A program made the translations under genes and the position numbers. A stretch of 17,742 nucleotides of DNA, from the NCBI GenBank assembly GCA_046154695.1, contig JBJXFI010000001.1, forward strand, positions 1 through 17,742, written 5' to 3'. The stretch's first letter is position 1. The number at the start of each line of letters is the position of its first letter. Below, one piece after another: positions 9,203 through 17,742 of the stretch. Source of the DNA: DALYLB01 sp046154695. GTDB lineage: Bacteria > Acidobacteriota > Blastocatellia > RBC074. The notes below the pieces were generated by a model. That model saw only the letters and a program-made list of their open reading frames with translations, was not told the DNA's origin and did no database searches.

Positions 9203-9964
9203 ATGCCATATTTATCGATAGTTATTCCGGCATACAACGAAGAGAAACGCATCGGGACGACCCTGACGGGCACCTTCGACTACCTCGACCTGCAGGATTA
9301 TGATGCGGAAGTGATCGTCGTCGATGACGGCTCCCGGGATCGGACGGCGGAGCGCGTGCTGGATTTTCAGGACCGCGCCGGGGGGCGGTTGCGGCTGGTG
9401 AAAAACCCCGGCAATCGAGGAAAGGGATATGCGGTCCGCAATGGAATGCTCGCGGCGGACGGAGAGATCCTCCTCTTTTATGACGCCGACCTGGCCACGC
9501 CGACCAGCGAGATCGTCAAGGTGATTCAACCGATCACGGAGGACCGGTACGATGTGGTCTTCGGTTCACGCGCGCTCGACAATGAGCTGATCGGCACCCA
9601 CCAGTCCTTCCTGCGGGAACTTCGGGGCCGGGGCGGGAATCTTCTATTACGCGCGATGCTGGGATTGAAATTCAAGGACACGCAATGCGGATTCAAGGCC
9701 TTCCGGCGCACGGCGGCGAAATCGATCTTCCCGCTGCAGCGCGTGGACGGATTCGGCTTCGATCCGGAGATTCTCTTCATCGCGCGGAAGCAGGGATGGC
9801 GCCTGCTCGAAATGCCCGTGCGCTGGAATCACATCGAGGGATCCTCGGTCACGCTCTTCGGAACGACGATCAAGGTCCTGATGGAAGTCTCGGCGATTCG
9901 TTGGAATGATCTGCTGGGAAGATACACCGACCGTTCCTTAACCGCCCGCGTGAGGCAATCCTGA
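9203..9964 (+). CDS. GT2 glycosyltransferase, dolichyl-phosphate glucose/mannose synthase type
   Basis: Family 2 glycosyltransferase (GT-A fold), most like enzymes that transfer glucose or mannose from a nucleotide sugar to a polyprenyl phosphate at the cytoplasmic membrane face. The 253 residues begin MPYLSIVIPAYNEEKRIGTT. They contain VVDDGSRDRT at 39-48, YDADLATP at 93-100 with the metal-binding DxD-type Asp94/Asp96, and DTQCGFKAFRR at 159-169. The last block is typical of Alg5/DPG-synthase relatives. No membrane helices follow the catalytic domain, unlike GtrB-type enzymes. The start at 9203 uses AAGGA nine to ten bases upstream; the frame extends to 9140 without family similarity. It is the first gene of a five-gene plus-strand block. 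The actual acceptor and sugar cannot be read from sequence. Confidence 0.88.
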   Translation: MPYLSIVIPAYNEEKRIGTTLTGTFDYLDLQDYDAEVIVVDDGSRDRTAERVLDFQDRAGGRLRLVKNPGNRGKGYAVRNGMLAADGEILLFYDADLATPTSEIVKVIQPITEDRYDVVFGSRALDNELIGTHQSFLRELRGRGGNLLLRAMLGLKFKDTQCGFKAFRRTAAKSIFPLQRVDGFGFDPEILFIARKQGWRLLEMPVRWNHIEGSSVTLFGTTIKVLMEVSAIRWNDLLGRYTDRSLTARVRQS

Positions 9965-9981
9965 GAGGGAGAGAGACGCCG

Positions 9982-10737
<756 letters not shown>

Positions 10738-10793
10738 AACCACGGGATCGCCCACGCAGCCGGGTCGTCGCGGGAGATCGTTCTCTCTGAACT

Positions 10794-12206
10794 ATGGCAG
10801 GTAATCGATTCCAGCCCGTCCTTTCCCGTCTATGCCTGCTCATCGCTCTGATCGGCGGCGGTTCCGGGGTTGCGATTCAGCCGCCGGCGCGCCAGGGAAC
10901 GGGAAAGCAGGCCGCGACAAACAAACCGCCGAGAATAAGTTCGCGCGTGATCGTGATTTCGCTCAGCGGATTCGGGGCCGATCTGGCAAACAACGAGAAC
11001 GGGCGGACGCGCATTCCGACGATACGAAAAATGCGGAAAGAGGGCGCGTATGCGATCGGCCTGGAGAGCGTCTTCCCTTCCCGGACCGCTCCTGCGATCG
11101 CCTCGTTCGTGACCGGCAGGCTCCCGGCCGACCACGGGGTCGGATCCGACTTCCCCTTCGACGAAAAGACCGGCGCCCCCGCCGGCCGCGCCTTCGCATC
11201 GGCGGGACAGATCAGGGGAGATCCCCTCTGGGATTATGTGGCGCGCGAGGGGCTGACGACGGCGGCCGTGTCGTTCCCATTGACCGAGGGAGCGGCCATC
11301 CGCTTCAATCTGCCGGACCCGGATGGCCCGGACCAGCCCGCGGCGCCCTCCGCGCTGCGGCAGGAGGCGCTTTCGTGGCCCGGGCCAAAGACGGAGCCGC
11401 TGCTCCCAAAGGATCGATCGCTGGCGGCGCTGCTGCTCAAGGATGCCTTCACGGTCGATGCGGCCCGCTATCTGCTCGAAAAGCATGCGCCGCATCTGCT
11501 GCTCCTCCATTTGCGCGCCTTCAGCTCGGCGCAGGAGCGCTTCGGCCTGCTCTCGACGGAATCGACATCGGTTCTCGAACAGCTCGACCGGATGATCGAC
11601 CGTCTCATCGATTCGACCCGCCGGGCGGGAATCTATGACGAGTCCACCTTCCTGCTCTTTTCCGACGCGGGCGCCGCGGAGATCGAGCGCGAATTTCGTC
11701 CGAATGTCGCGCTGGCCAGAAAAGGCTGGCTCAAGGCGGGCGCGTCGTGGGAGGCGTCCGTGCAGTCCTTTGGCGGCTCCGCCGCCGTCTATGTGCGCGA
11801 CCCTTCCGATAAGGGGCTCGCTCAGGAAGTGGAGAACCTCTTCCTCAAAAAACACGAGGATCCGGACAGCCCGATCTGGCGTATCTTTACCAGACGGGAA
11901 GCGGCGAAACTCGGCGCGGATCCGCGGCCGGCGTTCTATATCGACGCAGCGGCCGGGGTTGTCCTCTCCGGGGAAACCAGCGGCAATCCGATCGGCAGGC
12001 CATCGGTTCGCGCCGCTTCCGGCTACTCCCCCGCGAGAGCCGAGATGCGCGCAACGCTCGCCGTCTTCGGACGCGGCGTCAAACCGGGAGCGAAGCTCGA
12101 ATTTGCCCGGTTGATCGATCTCGCCCCGACCATCGCCCGGATGCTCGGAATTGAAATGAAGACGGCCCGCGGCAGAGTCCTCGCGGAGGCGCTCGCCCCG
12201 GAATAA
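10794..12206 (+). CDS. Secreted alkaline-phosphatase-superfamily protein with degenerate metal site (probable pseudoenzyme)
   Basis: 470 residues with a signal peptide (h-region about 11-27, likely cut near SGVA-IQ). The fold is that of type I phosphodiesterase/nucleotide pyrophosphatases: core strand RVIVISLSGF at 51-60, nucleophile loop FPSRTAPAIASFVTGRLPAD at 94-113, strand LLLLHL at 235-240, FLLFSDAG at 287-294, and the C-terminal EFARLIDLAPTIARMLGIE. The probable nucleophile Thr98 and one metal ligand, Asp291, remain. Ser58 stands where the first Asp is expected, Ser244 and Glu248 replace the DxxxH pair, Ala292 replaces the His of SDHG, and Ser409 replaces the His of GxHG. Five of six metal ligands thus appear lost, so it is probably not a functional phosphodiesterase. 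It follows pdxJ by 56 bp without a clear ribosome binding site. True function unknown. Confidence 0.8.
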   Translation: MAGNRFQPVLSRLCLLIALIGGGSGVAIQPPARQGTGKQAATNKPPRISSRVIVISLSGFGADLANNENGRTRIPTIRKMRKEGAYAIGLESVFPSRTAPAIASFVTGRLPADHGVGSDFPFDEKTGAPAGRAFASAGQIRGDPLWDYVAREGLTTAAVSFPLTEGAAIRFNLPDPDGPDQPAAPSALRQEALSWPGPKTEPLLPKDRSLAALLLKDAFTVDAARYLLEKHAPHLLLLHLRAFSSAQERFGLLSTESTSVLEQLDRMIDRLIDSTRRAGIYDESTFLLFSDAGAAEIEREFRPNVALARKGWLKAGASWEASVQSFGGSAAVYVRDPSDKGLAQEVENLFLKKHEDPDSPIWRIFTRREAAKLGADPRPAFYIDAAAGVVLSGETSGNPIGRPSVRAASGYSPARAEMRATLAVFGRGVKPGAKLEFARLIDLAPTIARMLGIEMKTARGRVLAEALAPE

Positions 12207-12230
12207 TCGGAGATCGGACCATGGAGTCGA

Positions 12231-12959
12231 ATGCCTATGTTCTGTAATCGCTGCGGAAACAAATTGTCGAGCCGAAGCCTCTTCTGCAATCGCTGCGGCA
12301 CTCCCGTTGAAGAGCCGGAAGAGGAGTCGGCGGAATCTTTTGACGCCTATCAGGACGAGGCACGCGGCGGTGCCGCCGCCATGCCGCCGCCGCCTCGTCA
12401 GGCCAGGCGGTCCCTGGTTCAGCCCCGCCGGAGGGCGGTCATCCCCCCGCAGGATTTCGAAGAGGAGCAGGCCCCGGAGTATGAGGAAGAGGATTATTAT
12501 TACGAGGAGGATGACGACGAAGAGGAGGAGGTGATATTTCGCATCGGCCCGACCTTTCACTTCGTCGGCGCCGCGTATGCGGTCGCAATCCTGCTCTCGA
12601 TTCTGCTGACCTCGGCGGCGGCAAAACTGGGCATTCCCATCAGCGTCGCGCTGGCCATTTCCGCGCTGACCTTTCTTTTGCCCTTCCGGCTTCACATCGA
12701 GAACAAGCGGGTCGCATACACCCTGACCACGATCAAGGTCGAGATCGAAGAGGGCATCTTCTCCCAAACCACCAGAAACATTCCGCTGCGCCACATCCAG
12801 GACGTATCGATCCATCAACCATTCAGCGATCGGCTCCTGGGAATCGGAGACGTCAAAATTGACAGCGAAGCAGCCGCGGGTACAATTACGATGCGTAACA
12901 TCGATAGCCCGCGCGAGTATGCGGATCTGATTCTTGATCAGTTGCAATATTGGAAATGA
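12231..12959 (+). CDS. Zinc-ribbon, acidic-linker, membrane-anchored PH-domain (bPH2/YdbS-like) protein
   Basis: 242 residues in four parts. An N-terminal zinc ribbon has Cys5, Cys8, Cys19 and Cys22 (CNRCG twice). A low-complexity linker (about 25-101) runs from Pro/Arg-rich to a very acidic stretch of Glu, Asp and Tyr. Two predicted membrane helices follow, at about 108-131 and 134-152. A bacterial PH-like domain of the DUF304/bPH2 type closes the protein (about 155-240; YTLTTIKVEIEEGIFSQTTR and IPLRHIQDVSIHQPFSDRLL). The PH domain would lie next to the membrane; with an even number of helices both ends are on the same side, probably cytoplasmic. The start at 12231 has GGAG four bases upstream; ATG at 12237 is an alternative with better spacing. 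It lies 24 bp after the phosphatase-like gene. Function unknown; bPH2 proteins are often membrane scaffolds. Confidence 0.82.
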   Translation: MPMFCNRCGNKLSSRSLFCNRCGTPVEEPEEESAESFDAYQDEARGGAAAMPPPPRQARRSLVQPRRRAVIPPQDFEEEQAPEYEEEDYYYEEDDDEEEEVIFRIGPTFHFVGAAYAVAILLSILLTSAAAKLGIPISVALAISALTFLLPFRLHIENKRVAYTLTTIKVEIEEGIFSQTTRNIPLRHIQDVSIHQPFSDRLLGIGDVKIDSEAAAGTITMRNIDSPREYADLILDQLQYWK

Positions 12960-13024
12960 GCCGGCATTGTGCCTTTCGCGTTCTCTCCCGATTCCGCGCA
13001 AAGATCCATCGGCAAGAGCTTTTC

Positions 13025-13030
13025 AGGAGA
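13025..13030 (+). promoter_or_regulatory. Ribosome binding site deciding the DUF6599 start
   Basis: AGGAGA lies six bases before a TTG codon at 13037. It is the best Shine-Dalgarno match near this gene. Together with a normal-length signal peptide it favours TTG at 13037 over the in-frame ATGs at 12950 and 12956, which overlap the preceding stop codon. Confidence 0.55.
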
Positions 13031-13036
13031 GTTGTA

Positions 13037-14245
13037 TTGCCTACACTAACCTTGTCGTCGAAGCATGCGTCATCGTCGATCCGACCTTGCCGGCTGCTGT
13101 TCCTGCTGCTTCTTCTCGCGATTCCCGCAATGGCGCAGTCCGGCCCATCGGCCTCCCCTTCCCTCTCCGACAGGGGGAAGACGGAGATCCTGCCCGCGCG
13201 TCTGGCAGGGGACTGGCGCGCCGCCGGCGAGGCCCGGAAACTGCCCGCCAACGCCGCGTCCGAACTGCCCGACGCCGACCTCTTTTCCGAGTACGGGCTG
13301 CGAAGGCTGCTGATTCGGAGCTACACGAACGGGAAGGAGCGAATCTCGATCGAGGCGTTCGAGATAGACGCAACCGCGGGCGCCTATGGGCTCTTCACGC
13401 TCCATCCGGGAGCGCGCAACACGGGAGTCCGGGATTTGCATCAGGGACGACACTATCTGCGCATCACGGGAAGCGCGGCAAGCGACGAATCCATCGCAAC
13501 CGCCCTTCGCTTGAGCATCGATCCGGATGAGGATGGCCTGCCCACTCTTCCGTCCCATCTGCCCGCGGACGCGCTCCCGGGCAGCCGGAAGTATCTGCTC
13601 GGCCCCGCGGGCGTCGCCCGTCTGAATGGCTTCGACGATCTCCTGCCGGTCCTGGATTTCACCGGCGGCGCGGAGGCCGCGGCCGCCTCCTATAAAAACG
13701 GCGCCGGACAGATGGAACTCCTGATCCTCGAACATCACACTCCCCAGCTCGCCTCCGACGCCCTGGCGAAACTGCAAACCCACTTCGATTCCCTGCCGGA
13801 GAGGGAAAAACAACGGCGCATCCTCAAACGAATCGGAAACTACATCGTCCAGGCTCTCCGCATCGAGGACCCCGTTGCCGCGCAAGCGCTCGTCGGCCAG
13901 ATCAAATACACGCCCAAGGTCTATTGGCAGGGAAAAAAGATGAGCGATATCCCGTTCGATTTTCGCCCGCCCGATCCCACCGCCGTCCAGGAAGCTCTAC
14001 GGACAACCGCCATCATCGTTCGCAGTTTCTATGGGATCGGACTGATGCTCATCACCGCCATCCTGCTCGGCATCATCGCCGGCGGAACCTTCTTCTACTG
14101 GAACCGCTACCGCAAACGCAAACTCGGCATTGAGGATGTCTTCAGCGATGCCGGCGGCTCCGTCCGCCTCAACCTCGACGAGTTTCTCCTCGACTCCGCC
14201 CCCGCTGAAATCAAACAGATCGGAACAGGAAAACCAGATCGCTGA
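13037..14245 (+). CDS. DUF6599 family protein, exported, C-terminal membrane anchor
   Basis: 402 residues from the chosen TTG start. A signal peptide (Arg-containing n-region, Leu-rich core at 20-29, likely AMA-QS cleavage after 33) leads into the DUF6599 region. That region is recognisable from ILPARLAGDWRAAGEARKL (51-69), LFSEYGLRRLLIRSYTNG (82-99), EAFEIDATAGAYGLFTLH (106-123) and SRKYLLGPAGVARL (183-196). A hydrophobic helix at about 331-355 (GIGLMLITAILLGIIAGGTF) is followed by basic residues (NRYRKRKLG) and a short cytoplasmic tail. The bulk is therefore predicted to be periplasmic and anchored at its C-terminus. An alternative start at 12956 overlaps the upstream stop as ATGA and would give an unusually long n-region. 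Biochemical role unknown; I know the family mainly from Acidobacteriota. Confidence 0.83.
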   Translation: MPTLTLSSKHASSSIRPCRLLFLLLLLAIPAMAQSGPSASPSLSDRGKTEILPARLAGDWRAAGEARKLPANAASELPDADLFSEYGLRRLLIRSYTNGKERISIEAFEIDATAGAYGLFTLHPGARNTGVRDLHQGRHYLRITGSAASDESIATALRLSIDPDEDGLPTLPSHLPADALPGSRKYLLGPAGVARLNGFDDLLPVLDFTGGAEAAAASYKNGAGQMELLILEHHTPQLASDALAKLQTHFDSLPEREKQRRILKRIGNYIVQALRIEDPVAAQALVGQIKYTPKVYWQGKKMSDIPFDFRPPDPTAVQEALRTTAIIVRSFYGIGLMLITAILLGIIAGGTFFYWNRYRKRKLGIEDVFSDAGGSVRLNLDEFLLDSAPAEIKQIGTGKPDR

Positions 14246-14387
14246 TCCGTTGAGCGATCTCTCATCGATCGCCGGCTCATCGACGCGCCATCCCTTTCGC
14301 GCCTTCGCGAGAGACTCGTCCGAGGGGCAGGAACTGTTACGATTGTTGATCGATTTCCAATAGAAGGGAGGGGCGCGGCGCGGAGAG
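14246..14387. other. Gene-free gap after the plus-strand operon
   Basis: First part of the roughly 300-bp space between the convergent DUF6599 gene and dnaN. It contains a small TCGCG-CCTT-CGCGA hairpin with no T-tract on either strand. No plus-strand terminator for the five-gene operon is visible. An open frame crossing it (to 14363) is out of phase with the DUF6599 gene and looks like chance. Confidence 0.4.
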
Positions 14388-14444
14388 AAAAAAAGATGGC
14401 GGTCATAGCCTAAGAACCCACCCCAGACTCGCTATGACCGCCAT
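14388..14444 (-). terminator. Rho-independent terminator of the dnaA/dnaN transcription unit
   Basis: Perfect 14-bp inverted repeat: ATGGCGGTCATAGC at 14396-14409 and its complement GCTATGACCGCCAT at 14431-14444, separated by 21 nt. On the minus strand the stem is followed by one C and then seven T residues (14394-14388), the layout of an intrinsic terminator. It lies about 100 bp past the dnaN stop. On the plus strand no T-run follows, so it should act mainly on dnaN transcripts. The loop is longer than usual for a terminator. Confidence 0.8.
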
Positions 14445-14546
14445 TATCAGGAGGTTCACCCGTGCCAGCTATAACGATAATGGCACCGAAATGTTCCGTA
14501 AACCCGCCTATTAATTGCAGTTAAGAATGATTGTCAATCCTGTGAC
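14445..14546 (+). other. Unexplained hairpin and micro-ORF segment downstream of dnaN
   Basis: A consensus AGGAGG at 14449-14454 stands seven bases before GTG at 14462. That GTG opens a 20-codon frame ending TAA at 14522-14524 (MPAITIMAPKCSVNPPINCS). A second micro-frame in another phase runs 14434-14514 (ATG inside the terminator arm, 26 codons). The GTG lies in a second hairpin, GTGCCA at 14462-14467 with TGGCAC at 14481-14486. GCCATTAT (14440-14447) can also pair with ATAATGGC (14477-14484), competing with the terminator arm. The segment looks less GC-rich than its neighbours. I do not recognise either peptide; coding is unproven, and a mobile-element remnant is possible. Confidence 0.25.
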
Positions 14547-15647
14547 TCAGAGGCGCATGGGCATGACGACATATTTGAAATCGTATTCGGGATCGTCTTT
14601 GGAGCGGAGTTGGGCCTGGGAGTTTCCGTCCTTAAAATCGAACACGACCTGGCCGTCCTGAATAACGGAGAAGAAATCGAGGAGGTATTGTGCGTTGAAG
14701 CCGGCGGTAATGGCGGGGCCGTTGTAATCGACCGACAGGACATCGCCGGCCTCGCCCGCATCGGCGGATTGCGAAGTGATATGGATCTGTCCGTCGGCGA
14801 TATCGAATTTGATGGCGTGGGACTTCTCATCGGCCATCAGGGCGACGCGTCGAACGGCGGCGGCGACGCGGCTGCTTTCGGCGACGACGCTGTTGTTGTT
14901 CTCCTTGGGGAGAACCATTTCATAATTGGGGAACTGGCCGCTGAGCGTTCGCGAGACCATCTGGCGGGGGCCGACCTTGAAGAAGAGGTGATTCTCCCCA
15001 TAGCCGAATTCGACGGCCTCGCCGGTCTCGGCGCAGAGTTTGCCCAGTTCGGTGAGGGTCTTCTTGGGGATCAACACGTCAAGAGAGGGGCTTCCCAGAT
15101 CGGATTTCTTTTCGATGAAGGAGAGGCGGTGTCCGTCGGTGGCGACCATTCGTATGTGCGTATCGGAGATCTCGAACTTGGCGCCATTGAGCGCATACCG
15201 GGACTCTTCATTCGTGATGGCGAAAGTCGTTCGCGCGATGAAGATCCGAACCAGATCCGAGGGGATGGGCGCCCAGGGACCGGAAAATTCCCGGATCTCC
15301 GGAAAGTTCTCTTTCGAGACGCCGATCATCTTGAAACGGGTGCGTTCGCAAACGAGCGTCACCTGCTCCCGATCGCCCGACTTGATCTCAATCTCCGAGT
15401 CCGGCAGCGAACGAACAATCTCGAAGAGCTTCTTCGCGGGAATACAGAGTGCGCCGGCTTGCTTCACATCGGCTTCACATTGCGTCGAGATCGAAAGGTC
15501 CAGATCCGTGCCCTTGATCCGCACCACCCCGTCCCCCGTCTCCAACAGAAGGTTCGAGAGAATGGGGATCGTGCTCTTCTTCTCCACCACGCCCTGCAAT
15601 AGATTGAGCTCTTTCAAAAAACTGCTTTTACCGACTACGAAATGCAT
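14547..15647 (-). CDS. dnaN: DNA polymerase III beta subunit (sliding clamp)
   Basis: Ring-shaped processivity clamp that tethers DNA polymerase III and many repair proteins to DNA. The 366 residues are the normal family length for three repeated clamp domains. It starts MHFVVGKSSFLKELNLLQGV and contains the typical KKSTIPILSNLLLE, KKLFEIVRSL, FPEI, SRYALNGAKFE, ATDGHRLSF and LSGQFPNYEMVLP blocks, ending YVVMPMRL. The PM-R ending is the conserved C-terminal part of the hydrophobic client-binding pocket. The ATG at 15647 follows a strong Shine-Dalgarno sequence (GGGAGGT, 15660-15654) by six bases. dnaA lies upstream across the origin-like spacer, and an intrinsic terminator follows. Confidence 0.98.
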   Translation of the reverse strand: MHFVVGKSSFLKELNLLQGVVEKKSTIPILSNLLLETGDGVVRIKGTDLDLSISTQCEADVKQAGALCIPAKKLFEIVRSLPDSEIEIKSGDREQVTLVCERTRFKMIGVSKENFPEIREFSGPWAPIPSDLVRIFIARTTFAITNEESRYALNGAKFEISDTHIRMVATDGHRLSFIEKKSDLGSPSLDVLIPKKTLTELGKLCAETGEAVEFGYGENHLFFKVGPRQMVSRTLSGQFPNYEMVLPKENNNSVVAESSRVAAAVRRVALMADEKSHAIKFDIADGQIHITSQSADAGEAGDVLSVDYNGPAITAGFNAQYLLDFFSVIQDGQVVFDFKDGNSQAQLRSKDDPEYDFKYVVMPMRL

Positions 15648-15736
15648 GTTGTAACCTCCCAGTTACCTTGGTCAGGGATTTTCAAGCGCCCGCCTATTTC
15701 ATCCTTACTCTAAATCAAAATCTTATTAATAAATCC

Positions 15737-15763
15737 AGTAGTAGTAGTAGGTCCTGTGGAAAA
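15737..15763 (-). promoter_or_regulatory. DnaA-trio and anchoring DnaA box (basal unwinding element)
   Basis: Reading the minus strand: DnaA box TTTTCCACA (15763-15755), 4-nt spacer GGAC, then CTA four times plus CT (15750-15737), then the AT-rich tract GATTTATTAATAAGATTTTG. In Bacillus subtilis and others, a DnaA box followed by a short GC-rich spacer and repeated 3'-GAT-5' trinucleotides loads DnaA onto one strand to melt the origin. Order and direction (toward dnaN) agree with that model. Function is inferred from layout. Confidence 0.75.
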
Positions 15764-15952
15764 AAGGAGATATCACGAAAAGTCATTGCTTTGCAATAGT
15801 TAGCCGGTGGAAAACTTGTGGAAAAGATTGTGCGAAACTCTCTTTTTTCCCGCCGGGATGTGGAAATCTTTGCGCCATCAAGCCAGATATTCACAGAAAA
15901 TGCGGATTTCCACAGGGCTGTGGACGGCCCATCTGTGGAAATCTTAGTAAGT

Positions 15953-17371
<1,419 letters not shown>

Positions 17372-17483
17372 AATGCTTACCGGCACAAGACAGGCTCCAT
17401 GGAAACCGCGTGGAAGAACGGTGATTGCGAAATCGTCGCATTCCGATAATGGGGCAGTTCGTCGGGAGGAGCGGCTCCATTCC

Positions 17484-17503
17484 GTTTCCACGCATGTGGA
17501 GAC
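17484..17503. promoter_or_regulatory. Inverted pair of DnaA-box-like sites in the dnaA leader
   Basis: GTTTCCACG on the plus strand (17484-17492) faces GTCTCCACA on the minus strand (17503-17495), forming an imperfect 20-bp palindrome. Each resembles the GTTTCCACA/ATTTCCACA boxes of the origin. It lies about 115-130 bp before the dnaA start, suitable for DnaA autoregulation. Inferred from similarity only. Confidence 0.35.
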
Positions 17504-17572
17504 TGGCTGTGATCACTTTGCTGGATTATAGAACTCTTTTATAATCAGTAGGTTGCAGGATTCGTGCCTGTT

Positions 17573-17585
17573 CTCACTGAGTGAG
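17573..17585. repeat. 13-bp palindrome at the predicted dnaA transcription start
   Basis: CTCACTGAGTGAG is perfectly symmetrical around a central G (17579). It lies directly downstream of the candidate -10 at 17594-17589, where a repressor or regulator site would be expected. No known operator is recognised. Confidence 0.35.
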
Positions 17586-17588
17586 CGA

Positions 17589-17618
17589 AGGCTAGCACAC
17601 GAGATCGCTTGTTTGCAA
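17589..17618 (-). promoter_or_regulatory. Weak candidate promoter for dnaA
   Basis: On the minus strand, TTGCAA (17618-17613), an 18-base spacer and TAGCCT (17594-17589), with TG one base before the -10 as in the rpmH promoter (TGCTAGTCT there, TGCTAGCCT here). Only 4 of 6 and 3 of 6 consensus matches. The resemblance to the rpmH promoter is the main support. It would give a leader of about 210 nt. Confidence 0.3.
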
Positions 17619-17742
17619 GAAAGGGCAGGATTGTTTGAGGCGAGGAGAGAAATTTTTCTTTCCACGAGCGGCTCCGTGGATCTTCTTGCGGCGCGCTCTC
17701 GATTGAGGCTAAATGAGTCCCGAACAATGAACAGGGCAGGTT

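Larger units (their letters stand above)
17372..17742. other. Gene-free region upstream of dnaA
   Basis: About 370 bp without a supportable gene on either strand. A 60-codon minus-strand frame and the N-terminal extension of dnaA show no protein family character. It holds the candidate dnaA promoter, a palindrome and a DnaA-box-like inverted pair listed separately. A TATAAT at 17530-17525 (minus strand) would be a fine -10 but has no matching -35. Confidence 0.5.

Noticed and set aside
10830..13001. 723-codon open frame on the minus strand opposite the phosphatase-like and zinc-ribbon genes
   Set aside because: GC-rich antisense shadow; Arg/Gly/Glu-rich with no domain, and both plus-strand genes opposite it have clear family features.
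14130..14363. 77-codon plus-strand frame running past the DUF6599 stop
   Set aside because: Mostly inside the DUF6599 gene in another phase, with Ser/Pro-rich low-complexity content; I see no evidence of a frameshift.
14610..15602. 330-codon plus-strand frame opposite dnaN
   Set aside because: Mirrors the dnaN codon pattern; no independent start signal or protein family.
17653..17690. CCACG...CGTGG hairpin near the right end as a terminator
   Set aside because: Only five pairs and no uninterrupted T-run on either strand.

Overview
The window is a chromosomal replication-origin neighbourhood from a GC-rich, Gram-negative-type bacterium. YidC carries a large periplasmic domain. A DUF6599 protein of a type I know mainly from Acidobacteriota makes an acidobacterial (or related, uncultured) host the best guess. 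That assignment is inference from gene content, not a database match.

Right end (14.5-17.7 kb, minus strand): dnaA and dnaN are separated by about 300 bp of AT-rich DNA packed with DnaA-box-like sequences. Facing dnaN, this spacer has the layout of a bacterial basal unwinding element: DnaA box, 4-nt spacer, four CTA trinucleotides (DnaA-trio), then an AT-rich tract. A strong intrinsic terminator follows dnaN. About 370 bp upstream of dnaA hold no gene, only candidate control sites.

Middle (9.2-14.2 kb, plus strand): five tightly spaced genes point toward dnaN. They encode a GT2 glycosyltransferase of the dolichyl-phosphate-glucose-synthase type, PdxJ, a secreted alkaline-phosphatase-superfamily protein that has lost most metal ligands, a zinc-ribbon/acidic/membrane/PH-domain protein, and a secreted, membrane-anchored DUF6599 protein. 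The last three are the least understood genes here and may form a cell-envelope module.

Left part (1-9.1 kb, minus strand): xseA-xseB-ispA (exonuclease VII and farnesyl diphosphate synthase) is followed by the classical origin-linked cluster rpmH-rnpA-yidD-yidC-jag-mnmE-mnmG, with mnmG running off the left edge. rpmH has a clear sigma-70-type promoter. In many bacteria this cluster abuts dnaA; here it is displaced by the plus-strand block and xseAB-ispA.

The observations most worth following are the DnaA-trio origin, an SSB-like acidic C-terminal tip on XseB, the apparently dead phosphatase in an origin-proximal envelope operon, and a hairpin/micro-ORF element just downstream of dnaN.
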